Source: Parabacteroides goldsteinii
Lineage (GTDB): Bacteria > Bacteroidota > Bacteroidia > Bacteroidales > Tannerellaceae
Direction: 5' to 3'
Assembly (NCBI RefSeq): GCF_015550595.1
Contig: NZ_JADNBB010000019.1
Span: 1 to 64,000, forward strand
Length of the DNA: 64,000 bases
Each line of letters opens with the position of its first letter. Within the stretch, counting starts at the first letter, position 1. Below the pieces are notes generated by a model. The model worked only from the letters and a program-made list of their open reading frames with translations. It searched no databases and was not told the origin of the DNA. Positions 7,598 through 15,022 of this stretch are shown here, piece after piece. A program made the position numbers and the translations under genes.

Positions 7598-10495
7598 ATG
7601 AAACGATATAATTTATATATTACATTTCTTTTGGGGTTCTTTCTTTTCATGGCTGCATGTACAGATGAAGAAAATGCAAAAAGGAGCCTGGTAGAAGAAG
7701 GTGTCCCGGTAACGGCTACATTGAAGTTCGCACCGGAAGAATCTGCTAAAATTGAAACAAGAAGTGCCATCACTGATAAAGCAGAAAATGCAGTAACAGA
7801 TTTGTTTATATTCGTATTTAGACAGAACGGAAATACTTCTCAGTGGGAAAGAGAAGGGGAGGTTCATCGCTTTACTTATGATTCGCAGGAAAGTGGTAAT
7901 ATTGAACTGGAAACGACATCGGGTACAAAGCGCATCTATGCTATAGCCAATGCGACCGAAAATCCTTTATTAGATATTACGGAAAATGAAATAACTTCCG
8001 TAAAAAATATAGTAGAACTTAAACAATTAAGCTCCAGAATGAAAGATGCGACTATAGAACGCACGCAGGGACATTTATTGATGAGTGGTTGGTTTGTTCC
8101 TTCTGAAGGAAGTGATGAAGAGGGGCAGGTGATTATAGCAACGAATGGAAAAGTTTCTTCAGGAGAGATCAAGCTGGTTCGTTTGGATTCCCGAATAACA
8201 TTTAAGGTAAGTGCTCAGAATAATAATGGGCGGACGATTACTTTTACTCCAAAACAGTGGCGTGTGGTAAATGTTCCCCAAGCGTCTAATATATTTGAAA
8301 AAGAGTACAACTTAGGGAATGAGGATGCTGTGACTTCTGTAGAAAGGGATTATTTCTCTTCTGAACCGGTAAATTTTAATGAAACGGATATTGATAGTGA
8401 TGGACACTATAAAGGCGGTTCTTTTACATTTTATATGTTGGAAAACAGGAAGGCTGCGAAAGACGAAATAAAGACTTACGAACAGAGAGAACTACAGGTT
8501 AAAAATCCGGATGGGACAACAAGTGATGGCGATAAAAAAGTTACGAATGGAGACTATGTATACGCTGATAAATATGCTACTTATGTAGAATTGTCTGGCT
8601 CTTATTTTGAAACTTATTATGAAGGTGGAGAGAAAAAGGAACGAAGTGCAGAAGTAAGATATACTATCCATTTGGGGTATGTAGATGATAAACCAGAAGA
8701 TTTCAAAAGTGAAAGAAATTGTAAATATACTTATAATGTAACAATAGAAGGTGTAGACAATATTAAGCTTGAAGTAACTACTTCCAAGAATGATACTCCT
8801 ACAGAAAATCAGCCGGGCGCTGAGGGTGATATTGTGGAATCTCAGGAATTCTTTTATGTAGATGCTCATTATGAAACAAAGCTGATAACTTTTAATAAAA
8901 ATAAAGTGAGTCCGGATGCAACATTTCGTGTAAAGACTTCTTATGAAACGGATGGGAGAGGTGAAAAAGCTCGTGATTATAAATGGGTATGGTTTGTTCA
9001 GAATGAAAAAGAGCAGGAACAAACTGTGGAAACTGAGGGACATTATGAGTACTCCGATTTTGTCGAACATAGTTGGCGTGGGGAATATGGTTGGAAGAAA
9101 GGTAAATGGGACTTTTATTATTATAACTTTTATAAGAAGCGAGATTGGGTAGAGCCAGTAATAACGTATGGTGGTTATAAATACAAAACAGATTTTATTT
9201 CTTTTCCTCAAGATGAATCTAAACGATTAACTGTAGCTGAGGTGATTCAGCTTTTGCAAACAGAAAAGGATAAAGTTGTAGATGGTACATCTATTTATGA
9301 TACTCAGGGAAATGCTGTATTTACTGTGTTTATTGATGAGTTTTATTATGATGAAGATCCAATAAAAAAAATTCCTGCATCTTGGAAAGATTTTGTAAAT
9401 GTACCTAATAGAGAAATGCATATTTTGTGTGATACGGAATACAGTCAGGATCAGGAAAGTAGTTTGACAACATCCAGTTTCTTGATTAGCCAGCGTTCTA
9501 TAAAAACAATATATAATCCGGATGTTGTATCTTCTGCCTGGGGAATAGAGACTATAAGGGAAGGAGAAACACTAGGCTCTAGTGGTAAAAGTGGAAACAC
9601 TGCTACAAACGGACGATATAACATGTATTCTTATATGAATTGGACTAACGATGCTTGGTCTACATGGATAAAAACATCGGATAATACTATGCAGTCTGAT
9701 TATAATAAGGTTGATTATGCCTGTCTTCAAAGAAATAGAGATTTAAATGGCGATGGCTATATTTCTGACGATGAAGTAAGATGGTATCTTCCTACGGTTG
9801 ATCAGTTGACTGGTATATGGATTGGTAAAGATGGATTGCCGACTGAAGCTTATTTGTATAAAGGAGATCCTGATAAAACAGCAGAAAATCATTTTATGAA
9901 TAGTAGTAATGTTATGTTTTGGGCGGAAGAAGGTTCTTCTACAGGACATAATGGTAGTGGGAAATTTAATTATCGTTGTGCTCGTAATTTAGGTCAGTAT
10001 GATAGATCTACACCTAAAGCAGAGGAAGAACCCGATAACTATATTGTTAAACCTATTAGTAATAATATAATAGATTTGTCTAGAATGAATACAAATTCAT
10101 TAAGAAGTGATTTTGTTTCTTCTGGAGAGTTGACAGTAACTGACGAGTTAAACCAAGCAAACCGTCCTTATACAAAATTTAAAGTTGCAACCAGTTTGAC
10201 TTCAAATTCAATTAGTTATTCTGGAGTTAATAATTTGATAACAACTCCGTGTGCATCTAAAACAGAGGATGGTGGAGGATGGCGTATGCCAAATCAACGT
10301 GAGCTTTCATTAATTGTCGCTAATTTATATAAGAATAAAAGTATGTCACGTACAATATCATCATTAAGTAATAAAAAAGTGACAAATCAAAAGATACCGG
10401 TTGTTTACATGTCACTGCCCGGTGGAATAATAACATTAGATGCAACTGCAGGAGATATATCAGCATCGGTACGTTGTGTAAAAGATGTAAGATGA
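7598..10495 (+). CDS. large fimbrial tip-like lipoprotein (DUF4906-type with FISUMP-like C-terminus)
   Basis: A 965-residue lipoprotein (signal ending MAAC, Cys21) whose N-terminal region resembles fimbrillins: KIETRSAITD gives an Arg processing site, and GEIKLVRLDSRITFKV matches the domain boundary patch. The remainder is much larger than a shaft subunit. Around residues 714-725 it has DLNGDGYISDDE, which fits an EF-hand/dockerin-type calcium loop, and the end carries GGGWRMPNQRELSLI and SVRCVKD, typical of the Fibrobacter-succinogenes-major (FISUMP) type domain. Large, last-in-operon fimbrial proteins of Bacteroidales usually sit at the pilus tip and act as adhesins; that role is inferred here. 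The protein is rich in Tyr and Trp from about 450 to 540. Confidence 0.75.
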   Translation: MKRYNLYITFLLGFFLFMAACTDEENAKRSLVEEGVPVTATLKFAPEESAKIETRSAITDKAENAVTDLFIFVFRQNGNTSQWEREGEVHRFTYDSQESGNIELETTSGTKRIYAIANATENPLLDITENEITSVKNIVELKQLSSRMKDATIERTQGHLLMSGWFVPSEGSDEEGQVIIATNGKVSSGEIKLVRLDSRITFKVSAQNNNGRTITFTPKQWRVVNVPQASNIFEKEYNLGNEDAVTSVERDYFSSEPVNFNETDIDSDGHYKGGSFTFYMLENRKAAKDEIKTYEQRELQVKNPDGTTSDGDKKVTNGDYVYADKYATYVELSGSYFETYYEGGEKKERSAEVRYTIHLGYVDDKPEDFKSERNCKYTYNVTIEGVDNIKLEVTTSKNDTPTENQPGAEGDIVESQEFFYVDAHYETKLITFNKNKVSPDATFRVKTSYETDGRGEKARDYKWVWFVQNEKEQEQTVETEGHYEYSDFVEHSWRGEYGWKKGKWDFYYYNFYKKRDWVEPVITYGGYKYKTDFISFPQDESKRLTVAEVIQLLQTEKDKVVDGTSIYDTQGNAVFTVFIDEFYYDEDPIKKIPASWKDFVNVPNREMHILCDTEYSQDQESSLTTSSFLISQRSIKTIYNPDVVSSAWGIETIREGETLGSSGKSGNTATNGRYNMYSYMNWTNDAWSTWIKTSDNTMQSDYNKVDYACLQRNRDLNGDGYISDDEVRWYLPTVDQLTGIWIGKDGLPTEAYLYKGDPDKTAENHFMNSSNVMFWAEEGSSTGHNGSGKFNYRCARNLGQYDRSTPKAEEEPDNYIVKPISNNIIDLSRMNTNSLRSDFVSSGELTVTDELNQANRPYTKFKVATSLTSNSISYSGVNNLITTPCASKTEDGGGWRMPNQRELSLIVANLYKNKSMSRTISSLSNKKVTNQKIPVVYMSLPGGIITLDATAGDISASVRCVKDVR

Positions 10496-10574
10496 AATTT
10501 TTTTAAGGGAATTAGTCAAGTATATTTTCCTTAATTATATGCAAATCCTTCCGTAGCTTGACACTGCATTGTAT

Positions 10575-10622
10575 CGCCATCCTATTTTTGTTTCTCGATT
10601 ATGAAACAAAGGTAGGATGGCG
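10575..10622. repeat. 20-bp-arm inverted repeat after the tip gene
   Basis: The arms CGCCATCCTA and TAGGATGGCG are perfect, and the inner parts TTTTTGTTTC and GAAACAAAGG pair with two G-U wobbles, giving a 20-bp stem around an 8-nt loop. It may act as a terminator for the tip operon, although no clean T run follows. The right arm read on the minus strand contains TACCTTTGTTTC, the same as the HU-like promoter core, so the repeat also looks like a folded promoter relic. Confidence 0.7.
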
Positions 10623-10660
10623 TTTGTTTTGTAGTCTTCCGGTTCTTATGGAAAGAAATG

Positions 10661-10720
10661 AAACGAACTAAAGCGCATTAAAACGCACAAAAGTGCAATT
10701 AAATGAAAAAAAGTGTCGTT
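10661..10720 (+). repeat. phased decamer array A
   Basis: Six consecutive 10-bp units each begin with AA(A/G)(C/T)G, for example AAACGAACTA, AAGCGCATTA, AAACGCACAA and AAGTGCAATT. The period equals one helical turn, so the repeated bases lie on one DNA face. The array ends 47 bp before a TACCTTTG promoter copy. Confidence 0.7.
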
Positions 10721-10767
10721 TCGTCACATGGTGACACCTTAGTCTTCAATACCGTAACTGCCCGCCG

Positions 10768-10775
10768 TACCTTTG
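10768..10775 (+). promoter_or_regulatory. promoter copy upstream of truncated HU-like ORF
   Basis: TACCTTTG is embedded in a stretch nearly identical to the promoter and leader of the intact HU-like gene (CGCCGTACCTTTGTTTC here, CGTCGTACCTTTGTTTC there). It shows that promoter and gene start were duplicated together. Confidence 0.6.
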
Positions 10776-10802
10776 TTTCATAATCATTTAAAACAAAATA
10801 GT

Positions 10803-10943
10803 ATGGCATTAAAGTATGTAATAAAGAAAGTTGTTTTCGGGTTTTTATGTCTTTTTCAACAAAAAAGTGACCTAATGTTCCCGAATGGTTCCGTATCCTT
10901 CCATAGGGTTCCCTGGCCCCTGACCGGTATCCTATCTTTGTAA
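10803..10943 (+). pseudogene. truncated duplicate of the HU-like gene
   Basis: The first 13 codons (MALKYVIKKVVFG) match the start of the intact HU-like protein downstream (MALKYVVKKTVFG), and the leader sequences also match. After this point similarity stops and the frame runs on for a total of 46 codons without any HU features before TAA. It is read as a decayed 5' copy left by a tandem duplication. It could in principle encode a short peptide, but nothing supports that. The body of the open frame overlaps decamer array B and ends inside a further promoter-like copy. Confidence 0.65.
10871..10920 (+). repeat. phased decamer array B
   Basis: Five 10-bp units begin with CC at 10-bp intervals, including CCGAATGGTT, CCGTATCCTT and CCATAGGGTT. 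It is the second of three such arrays, and it directly precedes the TATCTTTG copy at 10933-10940. Confidence 0.55.
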
Positions 10944-10969
10944 TATAATCGAGAAACAAAGCTCGGATG
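10933..10969 (+). other. promoter-like relic related to the 10575-10622 inverted repeat
   Basis: TATCTTTG followed by TAATATAATCGAGAAACAAA and CGGATGGCG resembles the reverse complement of the 10575-10622 element. No intact gene follows directly. With that element it flanks the truncated HU-like copy in inverted orientation. Confidence 0.5.
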
Positions 10970-11010
10970 GCGTTACTGTTTTGATAGGGTTTTATCGGTA
11001 TTGAGCGTAG

Positions 11011-11060
11011 TTTACCCTCTTTGGCCCTACTTTACCCTACTTAACCCTCTTATACCGCAC
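11011..11060 (+). repeat. phased decamer array C
   Basis: CCCT recurs at 11015, 11025, 11035 and 11045 within units TTTACCCTCT, TTGGCCCTAC, TTTACCCTAC and TTAACCCTCT, followed by TATACCGCAC. The spacing is exactly 10 bp. The array ends 29 bp before the -7 element of the intact HU-like gene, an operator-like position. Confidence 0.7.
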
Positions 11061-11089
11061 TATAGCGTTTTCATCAGAACCGCCCGTCG

Positions 11090-11097
11090 TACCTTTG
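11090..11097 (+). promoter_or_regulatory. HU-like gene promoter (-7 element)
   Basis: TACCTTTG matches the Bacteroides -7 consensus TAnnTTTG and lies 27 bp before the start codon. No good -33 TTTG is visible, so factors bound at the upstream decamer array may help recruit polymerase. Confidence 0.65.
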
Positions 11098-11124
11098 TTT
11101 CGTAATCATTAAAACAAAATCAGT

Positions 11125-11571
11125 ATGGCATTAAAGTATGTAGTTAAGAAAACTGTTTTCGGTTTTGATAAAACCAAGACACCGAAGTATGTAGCCCGCC
11201 CTTTGCTGGCAGGTACAGTGAATTATCCTGCTCTTTGCGATCAGGTAACCAAGGTCGGAATGGCACCGCGCGGTGTAGTGAAAATGGTGACCGATGGTCT
11301 GATAGATGCCCTTATCTGGAATCTGGAGAACCATTTGTCGGTGAAACTGGGCGATTTCGGGACTTTCCGTCCTGCTTTCGGCTGTAAAAGCCAGGAGAAT
11401 GAGAAGGATGTGAATGCTGAATCTTTGCGCCACCGCAAAATCATCTTCACTCCGGGTGCTTATTTCAAAGATATGTTGAGTGACGTAAGCATCCAGAAAT
11501 TTGAAATCCCCAAAACCGACGAAACCGGTGCGGGAGAAGGAGGAGAAGACGATCGCCCGGTGATTGAGTAA
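11125..11571 (+). CDS. HU-like DNA-binding protein (HU-HIG type)
   Basis: A 148-residue member of the long HU-related family common in Bacteroidetes. It binds DNA as a dimer and bends or packages it. Visible features are the N-terminal helix region NYPALCDQVTKVGMAPRGVV, the core NHLSVKLGDFGTFRPAFG that corresponds to the HU beta-saddle (usual motif GFGTF), and RKIIFTPGAYFKDMLS. The C-terminal tail is acidic and glycine-rich (TGAGEGGEDD). Such genes often sit in or near surface-structure and mobile loci; here it lies inside the fimbrial island and could act as a local nucleoid or regulatory protein (inference). A truncated copy lies 320 bp upstream. Confidence 0.85.
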   Translation: MALKYVVKKTVFGFDKTKTPKYVARPLLAGTVNYPALCDQVTKVGMAPRGVVKMVTDGLIDALIWNLENHLSVKLGDFGTFRPAFGCKSQENEKDVNAESLRHRKIIFTPGAYFKDMLSDVSIQKFEIPKTDETGAGEGGEDDRPVIE

Positions 11572-11576
11572 CCATG

Positions 11577-11620
11577 ATGCCGGTATTGGAGTGCTCGTCA
11601 AGGAGTCCCAATACCGGCAT
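11577..11620 (+). terminator. hairpin after the HU-like gene
   Basis: A perfect 13-bp stem (ATGCCGGTATTGG with CCAATACCGGCAT) starts 5 bp after the stop codon. No immediate T run follows; a T-rich stretch appears about 20 bp later. Probable terminator or mRNA 3'-end stabiliser. Confidence 0.65.
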
Positions 11621-11704
11621 TGTTGTGAAAATTGATAATTTTTTGTCAATTGGATGTCACTAATAAATATATATTACTATTTTTATAGAATAGACTTATA
11701 TTAT

Positions 11705-12097
11705 ATGGTAGATATCACGGATAATAAATTTTCAAACGATTTTATAGAGGAAATGATAAAAGACAATCGGATTCCGTCTAAACGATCAGAGCGTAGTTGT
11801 GGCTTTAAAAAAGAAAATATAAGTAGGTCTGAAATCTTAGCATGTTGGGATAACGGGTTATCTTATTTTTATAAAGACGAATATAGAACACGACGTCCTG
11901 ATCTTTTTATTCAAGCTGACAGTGATGGCAGTGAGTTTTTAGTAAGACTTATTGTTCCAGAACATGCCGCTTGTGCCAGCGATATTTTGTATGAAACTGT
12001 AAAAAAGTTATGCAAAAAAGAAAAAGGCCATTTATACTGTAAGATTCATAACCGTCCTTCTTCCCGGCATACCAGAGATAGAAAAATTTTTCTGTAG
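11705..12097 (+). CDS. hypothetical protein
   Basis: I do not recognise this 130-residue protein. The frame opens at 11654, but the start MVDITDNKF at 11705 is preferred because the extra N-terminal residues are Tyr-rich and uninformative. The protein is soluble and charged, with a basic C-terminus (HNRPSSRHTRDRK). The gene is AT-rich, and only one base separates its stop from the next start, so the two are translationally coupled. No operator like those of the fimbrial units is seen before it. It may be accessory cargo in the island. Confidence 0.55.
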   Translation: MVDITDNKFSNDFIEEMIKDNRIPSKRSERSCGFKKENISRSEILACWDNGLSYFYKDEYRTRRPDLFIQADSDGSEFLVRLIVPEHAACASDILYETVKKLCKKEKGHLYCKIHNRPSSRHTRDRKIFL

Positions 12098-12098
12098 C

Positions 12099-12620
12099 AT
12101 GACATCAGAGCAACTAAAACAGATGTATCCTATGTATACGGCTGATATGTTGGATGATTTATTTGAAAAGTTGGTTGATGATTATAAAAGTAAAGAATAT
12201 GAAAAGTGTCGGAATATCTGCATCGAAAATAATTTGAATTTTGCATTGGAAACCCCTTTTGCTGATAATTTTGGACTGGATGAGGTTTTATTGTTTAAAA
12301 AGAAAGGTTATTCGATAAATGGTATCCTGTTTGGATTAAATACTGTTGAAGAATCTATCGCCAATGTAGCCTTAAGGGTTCAAAAGAAGGGACATGATTT
12401 ACTTCTGGAGTCTATCAGTTGGAATTTCAAACATTCTTATTTAAATGTATATAATCATATAAATCTATTTGACCAATTACACTTTGTTCATGCACAGTCT
12501 GTAGCAGAGAATCCTTTTTTATTCGCATCTTATTCGGAAGGCATTATCAATTTTTCTTCTTCACAGCTTTCTGTCCCATTATGGTTTAGGCTTTTTGCAC
12601 AATATTCATATAAAACTTGA
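12099..12620 (+). CDS. hypothetical protein
   Basis: A 173-residue protein that I cannot assign to a family. It begins MTSEQLKQMYPMYTADMLDD, is acidic in the first half and aromatic-rich near the end (LWFRLFAQYSYKT), and has no signal peptide or membrane span. It starts one base after the stop of the preceding unknown gene, which suggests a functional pair. Base composition is AT-rich like its partner and unlike the downstream OmpA gene. Confidence 0.55.
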   Translation: MTSEQLKQMYPMYTADMLDDLFEKLVDDYKSKEYEKCRNICIENNLNFALETPFADNFGLDEVLLFKKKGYSINGILFGLNTVEESIANVALRVQKKGHDLLLESISWNFKHSYLNVYNHINLFDQLHFVHAQSVAENPFLFASYSEGIINFSSSQLSVPLWFRLFAQYSYKT

Positions 12621-12739
12621 ATATTCCCCGTTTTTTGTTATTCTAAGTTTTTTTTAATATCGAAGGGGGATAGGCGTTTCTATCTCTATCTTCCGATAGA
12701 AGCGGTATTCTTATCAATTAGTGGAAAGATGGTAGATTT

Positions 12740-12797
12740 ACCCTATTAAGTTGAAAGACTTGCCTATTATTGGTAGCGGATCAAATATCTACCTTTG
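12740..12797 (+). promoter_or_regulatory. DUF3575/OmpA promoter with direct repeats
   Basis: ACCCTAT at 12740 and GCCTAT at 12762 are followed by the -7 element TACCTTTG at 12790-12797, 28 bp after the start of the proximal motif. The distal copy carries one extra C, so the CCTAT cores are 21 bp apart. CTATC-like motifs further upstream (12677-12690) may be additional weak sites. The promoter rules out the open-frame start at 12770. Confidence 0.72.
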
Positions 12798-12865
12798 CAA
12801 TCGTTGATAATCTTTCTTTTTATGTAGATTTGCAGGGTGGAATGAATAATATAATAATGATGTAT

Positions 12866-13423
12866 ATGAAAAAAGTACTTTTCCTCTTTTTGCTTCTGGT
12901 TGGAATGACGAATGTCTACGGGCAGAAGTTTGCGGTGAAGTCTAACTTACTGTATGATGCAACGGCCACCATTAACCTGGGTGTTGAGGTTGGATTGAGC
13001 AAAAAGTGGTCGTTGGACTTGTCGGGTAACTATAACGGTTGGATGTTGGGAGACGAAGCCCGTCTGAAACATTGGCTGATTCAGCCGGAAGCCCGCTATT
13101 GGCTGTGTGAAAAATTTAACGGCCATTTCTTTGGCGTACATGCTCATTATGCAGATTATAATGTGGGGGGGATGAAAATTCTTGGAAAGAATATGGAGGA
13201 TCATCGTTATCAGGGTAACTTGTACGGTGCCGGTATTTCGTATGGATATCAGTGGTTGTTGAGCAACCGTTGGAGCATGGAAGCTGTGATCGGTATCGGT
13301 TGGGCACATCTGGATCACGACAAATATCCTTGTGCAGCCTGTGGATCCATTGAAAAGAGTTATACGAAAGATTATTTCGGTGTAACGAAAGCCGCTCTTT
13401 CTTTTATCTACTTTATTAAATGA
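12866..13423 (+). CDS. DUF3575 outer-membrane-type protein
   Basis: A 185-residue exported protein that begins MKKVLFLFLLLVGMTNVYGQ, a clear signal peptide; longer in-frame starts (12770, 12842, 12857) would overlap the promoter or blunt the signal. The body shows alternating hydrophobic residues as in a small beta-barrel (NLLYDATATINLGVEV, RYWLCEKFNGHFFG) and matches the DUF3575 family. DUF3575 genes commonly pair with DUF3868-OmpA genes next to fimbrial clusters in Bacteroidales, as here: the two genes overlap by 4 bp. The promoter shares the operator of the fimbrial units, supporting a role in pilus assembly or surface attachment (inference). Confidence 0.8.
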   Translation: MKKVLFLFLLLVGMTNVYGQKFAVKSNLLYDATATINLGVEVGLSKKWSLDLSGNYNGWMLGDEARLKHWLIQPEARYWLCEKFNGHFFGVHAHYADYNVGGMKILGKNMEDHRYQGNLYGAGISYGYQWLLSNRWSMEAVIGIGWAHLDHDKYPCAACGSIEKSYTKDYFGVTKAALSFIYFIK

Positions 13424-14919
13424 TCGGGAAAATGAAGAATAGAATGAATATATATATGGCTGTCGTATTACTGGCAGCCGGTTCTGTGAATACTTTTGCA
13501 CAAACAGTAGAAAGTCCGATCAGCGTGTCGTGCAACGACCTGATGCAGAAAGGGGATTCTCTTTATATCGATGCAACGATCCGTGTACAAGGTAAACTGA
13601 TCGAATCGCGTAAATCGTTGACATTGACTCCGATGCTCGAAAGCTCAACACAGAAAGAAGGTCTTCCCTCCATCCTGTTGAACGGTAAAAATCGTCAGAA
13701 GGTGTATCAGCGTGAAGTAGCCCTGAAGAATTTGCAGGATGAACCTCGTTACAAAGTGCTTCGTGCCAGTGATGCGGTAGAGCATACCATCCCTTATAAA
13801 ATGACAGTGGCCTGGGAACCGTGGATGAAAGATGCACGCTTTGTCCTGGCTCAGGATTTGTGTGGTTGTGGTAAGGAAGAGGCGGTGGGTCCGCTGCTTA
13901 TTGCGGACAGGATACGCATGGCTCCGACGGAACGTTACGAGGTACAACCGACGTTGGCTTATATTTCACCGAAGGCGGAAACAGAAAAACATCGTGCAGA
14001 AGTTGGTACCGCTTACCTGGATTTCCAGGTGGGTAAATCGCAGATATTGCCGGATTTCCGAAATAATGCAGCCGAGTTAGCGAAGATCAACCAAACGATC
14101 CGGGCGGTTACTTCCGATAAGAATATCACTCCGAAAGGAATTTTCCTGAAAGGGTATGCGTCTCCGGAAGGTAGCTATGCCAGTAACCAGCGGTTGGCCG
14201 ATAACCGTGTGAAAGCATTGCGCGATTATATCCGTACACAGAATAATTTCGGTCTCGATTTCTTTACGCTGGCTTCCGAACCGGAAGACTGGAAAGGTTT
14301 CGGGGAAAAAGCAGAAGCTGATATGGATATTCCGGCACGTGACGGGGTCTTGGCTATCATCAACAGTAATGACGAACCTGACCGGAAAGAAGCGAAGTTG
14401 CGTACTTTGCAAGGAGGAGCGGCTTATCGTTATGTATTGAATACTGTTTTCCCGTCATTGCGTCGTTCCGAATATCGTATCGATTATACCGTACGTGAGT
14501 TTACCGTAGAAGAAGGACGTGAGATTATCAAGACACGCCCGCAGCAGTTGAGCCTGAGTGAAATGTTCGCTGTCGCCAACAGCTATGAGACGGGAAGTAA
14601 GGAGTATAATGATGTGTTTGAAGTGGCTGTACGGATGTACAGTTCTGATCCTGTGGCAAATCTGAATGCTGCAAATATCTCTATAGGAAAAGGCGATTAC
14701 GCGGCTGCAAAAAATTATTTGTCGAAAGCAGGTGATTCAGCTGAAGCAATTCATGCCCGTGGTGTTCTGAAATTAATAGAAGGTGATCTGGATGGTGCAG
14801 AAGTGCTTTTGAAGCAGGCTGAAGCGGCCGGTGTAGCCGGTGCGGCAGAGAATTTGAAGGAGTTGCAAAAGAAAAGAGAGGATAACACCCTTTTTGATAG
14901 TTTCAGCATACATAATTGA
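13420..14919 (+). CDS. DUF3868 and OmpA-like domain protein
   Basis: A 499-residue exported protein with signal peptide (IYMAVVLLAAGSVNTFAQ). The N-terminal part (residues about 30-170) resembles DUF3868 with VSCNDLMQKGDSLYIDATI. The middle has an OmpA/MotB-type peptidoglycan-binding region with FLKGYASPEGSYASNQRLAD and NRVKALRDYI. The C-terminal third is helical and TPR-like (ANLNAANISIGKGDYAAAKN). Such proteins can tie an outer-membrane assembly to the cell wall. The start overlaps the stop of the DUF3575 gene (ATGA). The last 26 bp of the coding region contain the first of the 22-bp operator repeats of the next gene. Confidence 0.8.
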   Translation: MIGKMKNRMNIYMAVVLLAAGSVNTFAQTVESPISVSCNDLMQKGDSLYIDATIRVQGKLIESRKSLTLTPMLESSTQKEGLPSILLNGKNRQKVYQREVALKNLQDEPRYKVLRASDAVEHTIPYKMTVAWEPWMKDARFVLAQDLCGCGKEEAVGPLLIADRIRMAPTERYEVQPTLAYISPKAETEKHRAEVGTAYLDFQVGKSQILPDFRNNAAELAKINQTIRAVTSDKNITPKGIFLKGYASPEGSYASNQRLADNRVKALRDYIRTQNNFGLDFFTLASEPEDWKGFGEKAEADMDIPARDGVLAIINSNDEPDRKEAKLRTLQGGAAYRYVLNTVFPSLRRSEYRIDYTVREFTVEEGREIIKTRPQQLSLSEMFAVANSYETGSKEYNDVFEVAVRMYSSDPVANLNAANISIGKGDYAAAKNYLSKAGDSAEAIHARGVLKLIEGDLDGAEVLLKQAEAAGVAGAAENLKELQKKREDNTLFDSFSIHN

Positions 14920-14984
14920 TAGTATCAACGTATATGATTGATAGTTTTACCGTATGTGATTTGAAAGAATTAGGCATACTTTTG
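14894..14984 (+). promoter_or_regulatory. promoter with three tandem 22-bp repeats
   Basis: TTGATAG occurs at 14894, 14916 and 14938, exactly 22 bp apart, each followed by an ACCTAT-like core (AGCATAC, AACGTAT, ACCGTAT at 14905, 14927 and 14949). The -7 element TACTTTTG is at 14977-14984, again 28 bp after the last core. The fourth start, TTGAAAG at 14961, abuts it. This is the clearest view of the full repeat unit. Confidence 0.75.
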
Positions 14985-15022
14985 TATCAGATTGAATCAT
15001 GAAAAAACAAAACAATAATAAT

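Noticed and set aside
8492-9211. 239-codon minus-strand frame opposite the tip gene
   Set aside because: It is a low-complexity Ile/Phe/Ser-rich shadow of an AT-rich gene.
10661-10720. CRISPR or plasmid iteron array
   Set aside because: The period of 10 bp is too short and no replication gene is present; operator-like phasing is the better reading.
12770-12865. Longer start for the DUF3575 protein
   Set aside because: The -7 promoter element lies at 12790-12797, so this region is not fully transcribed, and the signal peptide begins at 12866.
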